Source: Paenibacillus arenilitoris (lineage in GTDB: Bacteria > Bacillota > Bacilli > Paenibacillales > Paenibacillaceae). Taken from it: 64,000 bases of DNA. The DNA lies in assembly GCF_014705655.1 (NCBI RefSeq), contig NZ_JACXIY010000038.1, positions 1 to 64,000 on the forward strand, read 5' to 3'. Below the pieces are notes generated by a model. It was not told the origin of the DNA, searched no databases, and worked only from the letters and a program-made list of their open reading frames with translations. Both the position numbers and the translations under genes were made by a program. This document shows, piece after piece, positions 46,227 to 54,926 of this stretch (the stretch's first letter is position 1; each line of letters opens with the position of its first letter).

Positions 46227-46990
46227 TTGCCCTCCCAATCCTTGTTGCCCGGCACGCCGAGAAGCTTCGCAATGGTCGGCGCAACGTCGATGATGCTTGC
46301 CCCTTCGATCCGCTGCCCGGGCGAGAACGAGCCGCCTTTCATCACTATCGGAATCGTCATATCCTCCGGCATGTCCGTGCCGTGCGTCCGGTCGTGTCCG
46401 CCGTGGTCGGCCATGACGATGACCGCGTAGTCCTCCGGTATCGCGCGCGCGGCTCGCTCGATGCAGACCCACGAATCGTAGACGGATTGGATGTATGCCT
46501 CCGACATCCAGCCGTGCCGATGGCCAATCTCGTCCACCAGCCCCAAGTAGAGGAAGACGAAATCCGGCGATTCCTCGTTCATATATTCGATGGCCCGGTC
46601 GGTCAGCATTTGGTTGGTCGCCTCGTACGTATAGACGCTGCCCGAGATGAAGCAGCTATGGGCGAGCGCCCCCGGACGGGCCAGGTCGCGCAGCTCCGCC
46701 CAATTGTGGAACAGGCCGCAGCTCTTCCCATGCGCCGCCAATTGCTCGAACAGCCCGGCAATCGGCCGCACCTGAGCCGTATAGACGTTCTCCACGATGC
46801 CGTGGCGTTCCGGCGGAACGGCGTGGAACAGCGACATGTGGCAAGGCAACGTGACGCTCGGCATCACCGTCCGCGCATCCAGCGCGCTGCTCCCCTTCGC
46901 CTTCATTTCCGCAATATAAGGATGACCGGCTAGCTCCAGACTGTCCGGACGCATGCCGTCGACGAGAATCAGCAGTACTTTGTCGCTCAC
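46214..46990 (-). CDS. Alkaline-phosphatase-superfamily phosphodiesterase/phosphatase
   Basis: A 258-residue member of the type I phosphodiesterase/nucleotide pyrophosphatase family. Metal and nucleophile motifs appear as ILVDGMRPD, the Thr region MPSVTLPCHMSLF, LGLVDEIGHRHG and VIVMADHGGHDRTHG. No signal peptide is seen, so it should act in the cytoplasm. It lies between a DeoR regulator and an organophosphate transporter, suggesting it processes the transported substrate. GTG start at 46990 with AGGAG ten bases upstream. Confidence 0.85.
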   Translation of the reverse strand: MSDKVLLILVDGMRPDSLELAGHPYIAEMKAKGSSALDARTVMPSVTLPCHMSLFHAVPPERHGIVENVYTAQVRPIAGLFEQLAAHGKSCGLFHNWAELRDLARPGALAHSCFISGSVYTYEATNQMLTDRAIEYMNEESPDFVFLYLGLVDEIGHRHGWMSEAYIQSVYDSWVCIERAARAIPEDYAVIVMADHGGHDRTHGTDMPEDMTIPIVMKGGSFSPGQRIEGASIIDVAPTIAKLLGVPGNKDWEGKCLV

Positions 46991-47003
46991 GATCGATCAG
47001 CTC

Positions 47004-47774
47004 CTATTCTTTTACGATGGGAATGGCATTTTTCTTATACAGACTGTAAATAGGCTCCGGCAGCTCCCGGTCGGTAATGATCGTATGCGACGGGGACACA
47101 TCGCACAGCTTGACGGTGGCGGCGATCTCGAACTTCGAGCTGTCGGCCAGAATGAACACTTCGTCGGCGTTGTGAATGTAGGCCCGCTGGATATCGAACA
47201 GCTCATGGACGAACACGCCTACCCCGTGGCGCAGCGAGACGGCCGAAGGGAACACGAACGCCTTGGCAACATGCAGACGGTTGACGGCATCGAGCGCCAT
47301 ATGGCCGTAGAACGCCTTCTCCCCGCGCAGGTACTGCCCGCCGATCTGGATCAGCTCGAACCCTTCGGCATCGGTCAGCGCCCCGAACACCTCCGGCGAA
47401 TTCGTCACGACCGTCAAGCGGCGAAAATGCTCCTTGAGCAGCGGCGCCAGCTCCATCGCGGTACTGCCCGTGTCCAGGGCGATCGTGTCGTCCTCCCGGA
47501 TGTACCGGATCGCGATGCCGGCGAGCTGCCGCTTCAGCTCCCGGTTCTCCGACATGCGGCTCTCCAGGCTGGCGAAGCGCTTCATCTTCTGGTTCGAGAC
47601 AGCGCCGCCGTGCACGCGCTTCAGCGCCTGCTGGCTCTCCAGGTATTCCAGGTCGCGCCGCACCGTTTCGATGGACACGCCGAACCGCTTCATGAGCTCC
47701 GATACGGTCACGGACGTCTTCTGCTCCAGCAGCTCCATAATTTTCATCCGTCGTTCATTTGCAAACAAATGCAA
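47004..47774 (-). CDS. DeoR/GlpR-family transcriptional regulator
   Basis: A ~256-residue regulator with the DeoR HTH (TVSELMKRFGVSIETVRRDLEYLE) followed by the DeoRC sugar-phosphate sensor (DTGSTAMELA, VVTNSPEV, ILADSSKF). It heads a three-gene operon with the phosphodiesterase and transporter. DeoR proteins usually repress sugar or polyol-phosphate genes and release on binding a phosphorylated intermediate. The start is TTG 47774 or TTG 47768; the second is better spaced from GAGGAG. Confidence 0.88.
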   Translation of the reverse strand: MHLFANERRMKIMELLEQKTSVTVSELMKRFGVSIETVRRDLEYLESQQALKRVHGGAVSNQKMKRFASLESRMSENRELKRQLAGIAIRYIREDDTIALDTGSTAMELAPLLKEHFRRLTVVTNSPEVFGALTDAEGFELIQIGGQYLRGEKAFYGHMALDAVNRLHVAKAFVFPSAVSLRHGVGVFVHELFDIQRAYIHNADEVFILADSSKFEIAATVKLCDVSPSHTIITDRELPEPIYSLYKKNAIPIVKE

Positions 47775-47984
47775 TCAACTCCTCACAAATACACAATCAA
47801 TATAAGGCGAACGCCGGAAGCTGTCAAGAGGATTTCGCATCATCGGCAGCCGTAAGGCATCCCGCCCCCCCTCCCGCTACCACTCCCCCGGTCGTTACGC
47901 AACCAACCAATCCCTCCCCGCACCAACCGATCCGCCAGCCGCTCCCGAATCCGCGATTTGTGCGCCCCGTGGCGGAATGATTGA

Positions 47985-48014
47985 TTGTTCGCGAATGAAA
48001 GCGCTATCTATAAT
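47985..48014 (+). promoter_or_regulatory. Promoter with overlapping cre-like site, pectate lyase gene
   Basis: The boxes are TTGTTC (47985-47990), an 18-bp spacer, and a perfect TATAAT (48009-48014). The 16-mer ATGAAAGCGCTATCTA (47995-48010) fits the Bacillus cre pattern WTGWAARCGYTWWCWW and covers the spacer and the first bases of the -10, so CcpA would block transcription when preferred sugars are present. The rest of the 47775-48110 gap shows nothing else I can name. Confidence 0.6.
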
Positions 48015-48110
48015 GAGCGTGAACGACTAACCCATTTAGAGGAAGGGAGGCGGAACGTTCGAACGGCTTCACCGGCAACAAACGATAATCGACTTTGGAG
48101 GAGGAAGCAA

Positions 48111-51100
48111 ATGAAGCGTATTTTGGCACTGCTGCTCAGCATGATGTTGATTTGCTCGATTTACCCGCTTCAGCCCTTGCCCGCGCGGGCGGACAATTCG
48201 AAGCTCCCGGCCTTTCCCGGGGCGGAAGGCTTCGGCTATGCGACCGCCGGCGGCCGCGGCGGCGAGGTGTACCATGTCACGAGCTACGAGCTGACGGGAC
48301 CCGGAACGTTCCACGACGCCATCATGACGGCCGGCGATACGCCGCGCACCATCGTGTTCGACATCTCCGGCGAAATCACGATTCCCCAGATCGTGGCGAG
48401 GAACAAATCCCGAATTACGATCGCGGGCCAGACGGCGCCCGGGGAGGGCGTGACGATCAAAGGGAACAACATCCGGTTCATCGAGTCGAGCGATATCGTG
48501 ATCCGGTATTTGCGCTTCCGCATCGGGAAGCAGACGTTTAACGACGACACGATGTATTTCGAAGACTGCCGGAACGTCATCATCGACCACTCCTCCTTCT
48601 CCTGGGGAACGGACGAGGTGCTGTCCATCAAGAGCAAGGACTACGACAATCCCCGCTCCAACAACATTACCGTCCAATGGTCCGTCATCTCCGAAGGCCT
48701 GCTGACCCATTCGATGGGCGGCCTGATCGAGATGAACACGATCACGATGCATCACAACCTCTACGCCCACAACAACGACCGGAACCCGAAGACGAAGGGC
48801 CAGATCGACTTCGTGAACAACATCGTCTACAACTGGGGCGGCTTCCCCTATGTGGCGGGCGGCGAGTCCGGGACGAAGGGCTACGGGAACGTCGTCGGGA
48901 ATTATTTTGTCGCGGGCCGCAATTCGGCCGATCCCGAGTACGCCGTCGTCCGCGGCAACGAGAATTATCAGGTGTACCTGGCGGACAACCGGATCGACGG
49001 CAACAAGAACGGCCGGCTCGACGGCACGGACGCGGGCACCGGCATCATCGAGGCGGAGCGGCCGAGCGTCGTCGTGCCGGACCGCTTCGAATACCCGCTC
49101 GTGCATACGCAGACGCCGGAGGCCGCGTACGAGCATATTTTGAACCACGCCGGCTCGTCGCTCGCGCGGGACGCGGTGGACGCGCGGGTCATGAACAGCG
49201 TCCGGAACCAGACCGGCGTCATTATCGGGGACGAGGACGATGTCGGCGGCTTCCCGCCGCTGGCGAGAGATACGGCTCCCGCCGATCAGGACCGGGACGG
49301 GATGCCCGATGCTTGGGAGCTGGCCGCCGGTCTGAACCCGGCCGATCCGGCGGACCGCAACGGCGACGCCAACGGGAACGGCTATACGAATTTGGAGGAG
49401 TATTTGAACGAGCTGGCAGCGCCCGGCTTCCCGGCGGACTACCCGATGACGCCGCCGGCCTGGTCCGGCCCTCCGTTCACGCCGCCGCCCGTCCCGCCCG
49501 AGCCGGAGCCGACGCCGGAGCCGGCGCCGAGCATGGACGGGGAGCTGCTGCGTAATGTCGTCATTAACGACAACAGCGCGAGCGGCAGCGCGAATGCGGC
49601 CAACTGGTCGGTCCGGAACAATCTTCAGTCCGGCGACATCGTGTTCGGGGACCGGATGACCGGCAGCAGCGTTTACAAGTTCGACGCCATCCCGGAACAC
49701 CTGAAGGGGCTCGAATGGATCCGCTCGGCCGTCGGCTCAAGGAGCGCGACGAGCAGCGACCTGCTCTCCTTCTACTTGGCCGCCGACGCCGACGTGTATG
49801 TCGCGTACGATTCGAGGATTACGACGGAGCCCGAATGGCTGACCGCCCACTATGAGGATACGGGCGAGACGATCGTCGACAGCCAGCCGGTGACGTACAA
49901 GCTGTACAAGAAGCGTTACGCGGCGGGCTCCCGCGTCGTCATGGGCGCGAACAACAACACGTCGAGGTGCCCGTATATCGTCATTCTGAAGCCGTCGGCT
50001 CCGGAAACGGCGCCTCCCGCGTCTGCGCCTGCGGATCTGGCGGGCGAGGCGGCGGCGGACGGCGCGGTATCGCTTGGCTGGTCGGCCGCGGAAGGGGCGG
50101 ACGCCTATCTCGTCTACCGTTCCTCCTCCAAGGACCCTCACTTCAGAGCGGTCGCGGCGGCGGAGCAGACGCAATACGCGGACGCCGATGCGGAGCTTGG
50201 CGTCGCGTACCAATACAAAGTGTCGGCGCTGAACGCCGGCGGCGAATCTCCGCTCTCGGCGGCGATCGAAGTAGCTGTCTACGATACGTCGCAGCCCGCG
50301 CCTTCCGCCCCGACGGGACTGAGCATAGCGGCGGCCAGAAGCTTGTCCGTCGAGCTGGCATGGACGCCGGCGGCGGACGCGATCAGCTACACCGTGTACC
50401 GGGCGGACGGTTCGGCTGGCGAATATAGCGAAATCGGCACGACCGCGTCGGCAGCCTACGCCGATAAGACGGTAAATCCTTCCGCCTCCTACTCTTATCG
50501 GGTGTCGGCGACGGGAATCGGCGGCGAATCCGAGCGCTCCGGCAGCGTCGAGGCGACGACGAAGGCGCCGGTGACCCTGCCCGCGGTGCCTTCGGGACTG
50601 GCGGCCGGGGAAGTAAGCGCCGATTCCTTCGAGCTCCAGTGGACGCCGGCGGACGGCGCGGAAAGCTACAACGTCTACCGGAAAGCGGACGGCGAAGAGG
50701 CTTTTGCCTTCATCGCCCGCGTCGCATCGGCCTCCTACGTCGACGAAAGCGTCAGCGTGAGCAGCGCGGGCTACAGCTACCGGATTACCGCGGTCAATGA
50801 GATGGGCGAGACGGCGCCGACGGAGCCGCTGCGGATCGCAATGCCCGTTCCCGGCAAGCCAGCCGATCTCGTCGTCGGGCTGGTCGGCGAAGCTTTTGTC
50901 GGGCTCATCTGGACCTCGGGCGGCGGGGATACCCAGGTCAACGTGTACCGGGAAGCGAACGGCGTCGTCGAGAACGTCGGAGCGGCCAAGGTGCATACGT
51001 TCTACGACCGCACGGCCGAGCCCGGCGTGGATTACACCTACTACGTCAAGGCGCAGAACGCCGCCGGCGAATCCGAGGCGTCGAACCGGGTCAAGGCGAC

Positions 51101-51371
51101 GCCGGGACTCGTCACGGTGCTGGAGAACTACATGGCGCAGTACATGGCGACCGGCGACCTGAAGAAGCCTCTCGCCGCCCAGCTGGCGAACAGCTTGAAG
51201 CAGGCGAAGCACCACTTGGAGAAAGGCTCGAATAGAGAAGCCCTTCGCTTTTTGGAGAAATACATGACGCAGCTGGAGGCCAAAAATATGCAAAAGCATA
51301 TTTCCGCCGAGGCCAAGCGGACGCTTTCCTACTACGCGGAATTGTTCGTGGACCGGTTGGAGCAGGCGTGA
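48111..51371 (+). CDS. Secreted pectate lyase-like protein with FN3 repeats and FIMAH domain
   Basis: A 1086-residue exported enzyme; ATG 48111 has GGAGGAGG upstream and a signal peptide ending at ...PARA. Residues ~35-400 form a right-handed beta-helix of the PL1 type (FPGAEGFGYATAGGRGG, RYLRFRIG, IIDHSSFSWGTDE, NIVYNWGG). A calcium-binding thrombospondin-type-3 segment follows (DQDRDGMPDAWELAAGLNP; ~410-450), then a Pro-rich linker, an unassigned ~140-residue module, four fibronectin III domains (~630-990) and a FIMAH/FIVAR-like helical C-terminus. It should cleave pectate or a related uronan outside the cell. Strong GC bias distinguishes it from the NRPS operon. Confidence 0.87.
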   Translation: MKRILALLLSMMLICSIYPLQPLPARADNSKLPAFPGAEGFGYATAGGRGGEVYHVTSYELTGPGTFHDAIMTAGDTPRTIVFDISGEITIPQIVARNKSRITIAGQTAPGEGVTIKGNNIRFIESSDIVIRYLRFRIGKQTFNDDTMYFEDCRNVIIDHSSFSWGTDEVLSIKSKDYDNPRSNNITVQWSVISEGLLTHSMGGLIEMNTITMHHNLYAHNNDRNPKTKGQIDFVNNIVYNWGGFPYVAGGESGTKGYGNVVGNYFVAGRNSADPEYAVVRGNENYQVYLADNRIDGNKNGRLDGTDAGTGIIEAERPSVVVPDRFEYPLVHTQTPEAAYEHILNHAGSSLARDAVDARVMNSVRNQTGVIIGDEDDVGGFPPLARDTAPADQDRDGMPDAWELAAGLNPADPADRNGDANGNGYTNLEEYLNELAAPGFPADYPMTPPAWSGPPFTPPPVPPEPEPTPEPAPSMDGELLRNVVINDNSASGSANAANWSVRNNLQSGDIVFGDRMTGSSVYKFDAIPEHLKGLEWIRSAVGSRSATSSDLLSFYLAADADVYVAYDSRITTEPEWLTAHYEDTGETIVDSQPVTYKLYKKRYAAGSRVVMGANNNTSRCPYIVILKPSAPETAPPASAPADLAGEAAADGAVSLGWSAAEGADAYLVYRSSSKDPHFRAVAAAEQTQYADADAELGVAYQYKVSALNAGGESPLSAAIEVAVYDTSQPAPSAPTGLSIAAARSLSVELAWTPAADAISYTVYRADGSAGEYSEIGTTASAAYADKTVNPSASYSYRVSATGIGGESERSGSVEATTKAPVTLPAVPSGLAAGEVSADSFELQWTPADGAESYNVYRKADGEEAFAFIARVASASYVDESVSVSSAGYSYRITAVNEMGETAPTEPLRIAMPVPGKPADLVVGLVGEAFVGLIWTSGGGDTQVNVYREANGVVENVGAAKVHTFYDRTAEPGVDYTYYVKAQNAAGESEASNRVKATPGLVTVLENYMAQYMATGDLKKPLAAQLANSLKQAKHHLEKGSNREALRFLEKYMTQLEAKNMQKHISAEAKRTLSYYAELFVDRLEQA

Positions 51372-51392
51372 TCTGTTAACGAGTAATGCAGC

Positions 51393-51436
51393 GGGGGCTG
51401 TCTCAAAAGGCCGTGAACCGGTCTGAGAGACAGCCC
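51393..51436 (+). terminator. Stem-loop after the lyase gene
   Basis: Perfect 10-bp stem GGGCTGTCTC / GAGACAGCCC starting 24 bases after the lyase stop codon. The outer bases GGGGGCTGTCTCAAAA also form an inverted pair with 51756-51770, so the structure may be part of a small repeat element. Confidence 0.5.
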
Positions 51437-51474
51437 TGTATAGCTTCTTTGACCATGAGACGACCGACGGTGCT

Positions 51475-51657
51475 AATTTCAAAAAATGAAACTAAATCGC
51501 TCTCAACCCCACACCTACCTTAGTTAGTTTCAATATTTGAATTTAAACGATTCCATTCGCGCTATCCCTTTCGATATTAACCGCTTTAGTTTCAATATTT
51601 GAAACTATACGCCTACTGCACCCCTTTCTTTCGCACTTAATATCAGTTTTTGAAATT
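51475..51657. repeat. Array of four TTTCAA-N-TTGAAA palindromes
   Basis: Palindromic units occur at 51475-51493 (AATTTCAAAAAATGAAACT), 51526-51544 (AGTTTCAATATTTGAATTT), 51588-51606 (AGTTTCAATATTTGAAACT, perfect) and 51643-51657 (a half-decayed copy). Spacing is roughly 50-60 bp and the intervening sequence is not repeated, so it is not a CRISPR array. Function unknown. Confidence 0.6.
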
Positions 51658-51853
51658 AAAAAAGACTGTCCCAAACTCGGGAGCGAGCAATGAAACGCGC
51701 TGTCGGTTCGAAGAATGCCGTCCCGCCGATTTTTCATCAAGACGAGCACACCTGCTTTTGGGACAGCCCCGTTTGATTTGCGACGAAATGACATATTCCG
51801 GGAGGCAACGGGGCACAATGGATTGGGAATAAGGCAGGAGGAGGTTAAGGACC

Positions 51854-51940
51854 GTGTCGCGCGAAAACAACCCGAACAAGAAGCCGAGCCCCGGCAACAA
51901 CAAGGATTCCGAAGCAGCCGAATCGACGAAAAAGAAATAA
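51854..51940 (+). CDS. Small basic protein of 28 residues
   Basis: A GTG start follows AGGAGGAGGTTAAGG and the frame encodes a very polar 28-residue peptide (SRENNPNKKPSPGNN, then KDSEAAESTKKK). A strong terminator begins eight bases after the stop codon, supporting a real transcription unit. The Asn/Lys/Pro/Gly-rich composition recalls minor spore or DNA-associated proteins, but no family is recognised. Confidence 0.5.
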   Translation: MSRENNPNKKPSPGNNKDSEAAESTKKK

Positions 51941-51947
51941 TAAAAGT

Positions 51948-51981
51948 GAAAGACGGGCATTCCGCAGGATGTCCGTCTTTC
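51948..51981 (+). terminator. Intrinsic terminator after the 28-residue ORF
   Basis: Stem GAAAGACGGGCAT / ATGTCCGTCTTTC with one G-T pair and an 8-base loop, followed by TCTTTT. Confidence 0.75.
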
Positions 51982-52080
51982 TCTTTTGAAAACCCGATTT
52001 CCTTCCGAGACTTCCGTTTCCCGTCCATGCTACAATAAGAGCTAGCCATTTTGGACTTCTTATATCGTTCAGGAGAAAGG

Positions 52081-53292
52081 ATGAAGCCGTTGTCCGCAAG
52101 AACCGTGCTGCTGCGCACCCGAGGAAACATCGACTCGGGGAAAGTTTCGTTCATTGAATTGTTTTTCGATTTGATCTTTGTATTTGCCGTAACGCAGCTA
52201 TCGCATTCCTTTCTGGAAAATTTCACGATCGAAGGCGCCGTTCGGCTGGCGCTGCTCACGATGGCCGTCTGGTGGGCGTGGATCTTCACCGCCTGGGTCA
52301 TCAACTGGCTGAATCCCGAGAGCAAGCACGTTCGCGTCCTGCTGATCGCGCTCATGCTGCTCGGGCTTGTCATGTCCTCTTCGATTCCGAAAGCGTTCGA
52401 GTCGACCGGACTTTATTTTGCCGTCGCTTATACGCTGTTTCAAGTCGGACGGACCGCCTATACCGTATGGATGCTTCGCGACGGGCTGCCCGAGCTTCGC
52501 GTCAGCTTCGTCCGAATACTCGCTTGGCTGATGCTGTCGGGTACGTTATGGATCGCCGGGGGGATGGCGGAGGGCGAATGGCGGCTTGCGCTTTGGATCG
52601 TCGCGCTGCTGGTGGAATACGCGGCTCCATCGCTCGGATTCTGGACGCCTCGCCTCGGCCGAACGCCGACGGTCGTCTGGAACGTCGAAGGGTCGCATAT
52701 GGCGGAGCGCTGCGGCTTGTTCATTATTATCGCGCTAGGGGAGTCGATCCTGCTGACCGGAGCGACCTTCTCCAAGCTCGCGTGGGACCCGGCCACGCTA
52801 GCCGCCTTCGCGGCAGCCTTCGTCGGCACGGCGGCTATGTGGTGGATTTACTTCGATTCGACGGCCAAGACCGGCCATTACTTCATCGCCCATTCCTCCG
52901 ATCCCGGCCGGGTCGCCAGATCGGCCTACACATACACGCATTTGCTGCTCGTTGCGGGCATTATCGTGACGGCGGTCGGCGACGAACTCGTGCTCGCCCA
53001 TCCGGTCGGCCATATCGAAGCCGCAACGACGGCCGTCATTCTGGGAGGACCGGCCCTCTTCCTGCTCGGCAACGTCCTGTTCATGCGGATCGTGTCGGGC
53101 GTCTTCCCGGCGCCTTACGTCACGGGGCTCGTCGCGCTCGCGGCGTTCGGCGCGGCGTCCGCCTTCATGAACGCGATGCTGTTGTCGGTCCTGTCCAGTC
53201 TCGTGCTGGTCGGCGTCTCCCTGTGGGGCTCGCGCTACTCGGATCGGATGTGCCGCGTGCCGTCGGCGGATCAGCTTAGCGGCTCCGTCTAG
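52081..53292 (+). CDS. LtrA-family membrane protein (low temperature requirement A)
   Basis: A 403-residue protein with about eleven hydrophobic segments and the LtrA signature VSFIELFFDLIFVFAVTQLSH near the N-terminus, then WWAWIFTAWVINWL and ERCGLFIIIALGES. LtrA proteins are conserved, predicted membrane proteins whose biochemical role is not established. Start ATG 52081 has AGGAGAAAGG immediately before it. Confidence 0.85.
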   Translation: MKPLSARTVLLRTRGNIDSGKVSFIELFFDLIFVFAVTQLSHSFLENFTIEGAVRLALLTMAVWWAWIFTAWVINWLNPESKHVRVLLIALMLLGLVMSSSIPKAFESTGLYFAVAYTLFQVGRTAYTVWMLRDGLPELRVSFVRILAWLMLSGTLWIAGGMAEGEWRLALWIVALLVEYAAPSLGFWTPRLGRTPTVVWNVEGSHMAERCGLFIIIALGESILLTGATFSKLAWDPATLAAFAAAFVGTAAMWWIYFDSTAKTGHYFIAHSSDPGRVARSAYTYTHLLLVAGIIVTAVGDELVLAHPVGHIEAATTAVILGGPALFLLGNVLFMRIVSGVFPAPYVTGLVALAAFGAASAFMNAMLLSVLSSLVLVGVSLWGSRYSDRMCRVPSADQLSGSV

Positions 53293-53295
53293 CGT

Positions 53296-53853
53296 CTAGT
53301 TCAGCGTTGATGCCTGATCGATCCAGCGGATGAACGCCTCCGCGTAGCGCTGCAAATAGCTGCGGGTCGTTTCGTCCGTCAACAGGCGCCGGTCCGCATC
53401 GACCTTGTCCGTCACTTGCGAGATATACATTTTCTGAAAAGGAAGCACGAACACCTGCACGGCCTCCAGCGTCTGGCGGATTTGCTGCTGGGCCATCATC
53501 GTGCCCTTCGCCCCGGGCGTGGCGCCGATGACGCAGGCGGGCTTGCGGAGAAGCGCCGCGGTCTTGGTGGGCGTCGAAGCCCAGTCGAGCGCGTTCTTCA
53601 GGACGCCGGGGATGCCCGAGTTGTATTCCGGGCTGACGATGACGATGCCGTCCGCCTGGGCGATCGCTTCGCGGAATTGCCGAACCGGCTCCGGTCCGGG
53701 CCCTTTGTCCAAGTCTCCGTTGTACAAAGGCAGCTCCGCGATCGAGATGAACGCGTACTCGGCCCCGGGCGCAAGCTCGGGGATCGCCTCCGCAACGATC
53801 CGATTGAACGATTGCTCTCTCAAGCTGCCAACGATAATGCCGATTTTCTTCAT
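53296..53853 (-). CDS. NADPH-dependent FMN reductase / quinone reductase-like flavoprotein
   Basis: A 185-residue flavodoxin-like protein (KKIGIIVGSLREQSFNR; SPEYNSGIPGVLKNALDWAS; GATPGAKGT). These are the FMN phosphate loop and the PEYN motif of the NADPH-dependent FMN reductase/chromate reductase family. Start ATG 53853 has AAGGAGG upstream, which makes the longer frame to 53898 unlikely. It converges with the LtrA gene with only 3 bp between the stops. Confidence 0.87.
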   Translation of the reverse strand: MKKIGIIVGSLREQSFNRIVAEAIPELAPGAEYAFISIAELPLYNGDLDKGPGPEPVRQFREAIAQADGIVIVSPEYNSGIPGVLKNALDWASTPTKTAALLRKPACVIGATPGAKGTMMAQQQIRQTLEAVQVFVLPFQKMYISQVTDKVDADRRLLTDETTRSYLQRYAEAFIRWIDQASTLN

Positions 53854-53978
53854 GTCAGGTTCCTCCTTATTCGGGTGCTTGAGCACGTTGCCGCGCACAT
53901 ACGATTTCGCCGCTCGGCACGGGAACCCCTCTTTGCCGCGGTTAAGAGGGCAGCACTGATCCCCAAAGAATGAACAAA

Positions 53979-54013
53979 AAACCTAGCTTCTCTGCTTCGG
54001 AGAGGCTAGGTTT
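53979..54013 (-). terminator. Strong intrinsic terminator
   Basis: AAACCTAGC and GCTAGGTTT pair, with an inner CTCT...AGAG extension around GCTTCGG. On the minus strand the stem is followed by TTTTTTG. It terminates the leftward gamma-glutamylcyclotransferase-like gene and may also insulate the flavoprotein gene. Confidence 0.8.
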
Positions 54014-54117
54014 CTTATCTGATCGGTTGCTCTGCCGCAGTCGACTTTTTCGGGAGCGGGGCGCATCGATTGATTACGCCAGAATTGCAAGGGACTAACC
54101 GCCAGACCATCTGGCCA

Positions 54118-54513
54118 TCATCCCCTCATCCGATAAGCCTTCCAATCCGGGAACGACGGATAGCTTCCCGCCGCCGCATCGCCATAGCCGGCCTTCTTGT
54201 AATAATAAGCCCACGCCCTCGTCGAGCCGCCGTCGGTACGGACTTCCACCTCGACCCGGTCGTATTCGTTCTCCTCATCGCCTTCGCCGAAATACTCCTC
54301 CAGCTCGTCCAGCCGCTCGAGGTGGCGATCGGACACGACGTACAGCTCGCCCGCCACTTCGCCTTCCCCCTCCAGCAGCCCCGGATAACCGAGGCCGGTG
54401 TCGATGAGAACGCCCTTGATGCTCGCCGTCATCGCCAAGCAAGCCGCATCGGCGATCAGCCCGTGATTGCCCTCTCCCTTGCGCAGCGTTCCGTACACGA
54501 ATACGTTGTGCAT
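54118..54513 (-). CDS. Gamma-glutamylcyclotransferase-like (AIG2/GGCT family) protein
   Basis: A 131-residue protein opening with VFVYGTLRKGEGNH, the family's YGT(L)R ligand loop, and containing PGLLEGEGEVAGELY and a putative catalytic Glu in the LDELEEY helix. Members cyclise gamma-glutamyl amines or peptides; the exact substrate cannot be told from sequence. Short and complete, with AGAGGGGAAG before the ATG. Confidence 0.82.
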   Translation of the reverse strand: MHNVFVYGTLRKGEGNHGLIADAACLAMTASIKGVLIDTGLGYPGLLEGEGEVAGELYVVSDRHLERLDELEEYFGEGDEENEYDRVEVEVRTDGGSTRAWAYYYKKAGYGDAAAGSYPSFPDWKAYRMRG

Positions 54514-54722
54514 CTTTCTTCCCCTCTCGTCTATCGTTCGGACAGCGACCGTGCCGCCGCCCGCTTCTTATGCTGCATTGTAGGGTATACGGATGTCCGC
54601 AAACAGCGTTTCGCGCGAAAAAAAAGACCGGCGCCCCATAGAACGCCGGCCTTCCCCGCCCGCACGACAACCCGCGACTCGCTCGCATCCGTCTGCACGG
54701 ACCCCACGCTCGCCTGCGCTTG

Positions 54723-54926
54723 CTTCCAGTGGCTGCTCGAGCTCCAATTCATCACAATCCCAACGCTAACCCCCTATTACTCCGGTGGCTGCTCAAGCTC
54801 AATCGACTCGTAACAACCCCTCTCTCGCCCGCCCCTACTCCCGCAACATCTCGAGCTCGACCGACTCATCGCGCCCCCGACGCTCGCTCCCGCCTACTCC
54901 GGCAGCAGCTCGAGCTCGAACGGCTC
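54723..54926 (-). repeat. Degenerate ~58-bp tandem repeat of a gene 3' end
   Basis: Four diverged copies of the last ~11 codons plus stop of the glycosidase fragment lie in series, starting at 54723, 54777, 54835 and 54894. Read on the minus strand they give DELELEQPLE, ESIELEQPPE-stop, ESVELEMLRE-stop and EPFELELLPE-stop. The stops are 58-59 bp apart. Only the last belongs to an open frame. Between the repeats and the GGCT gene (54514-54722) no other gene is seen. Confidence 0.6.

Larger units (their letters stand above)
51393..51770. repeat. Candidate MITE with GGGGCTGTCYCAAAA inverted ends
   Basis: The left end GGGGCTGTCTCAAAA (from 51394) and the inverted right end, which reads GGGGCTGTCCCAAAA on the other strand (51756-51770), differ at one position in 15. 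Each end also folds with a nearby internal copy (51427-51436 and 51666-51675). The ends resemble terminal repeats of several Firmicute IS families. There is no transposase in the 378 bp and no clear target duplication, so a MITE or paired terminators are both possible. Confidence 0.4.

Noticed and set aside
51475-51657. Regularly spaced short palindromes suggesting a CRISPR array
   Set aside because: Units are only ~19 bp, palindromic, variable and unevenly spaced, and no cas genes are in the window.
51393-51770. Complete insertion sequence
   Set aside because: IS-like inverted ends are present, but the 378-bp interior has no transposase frame and no target duplication.
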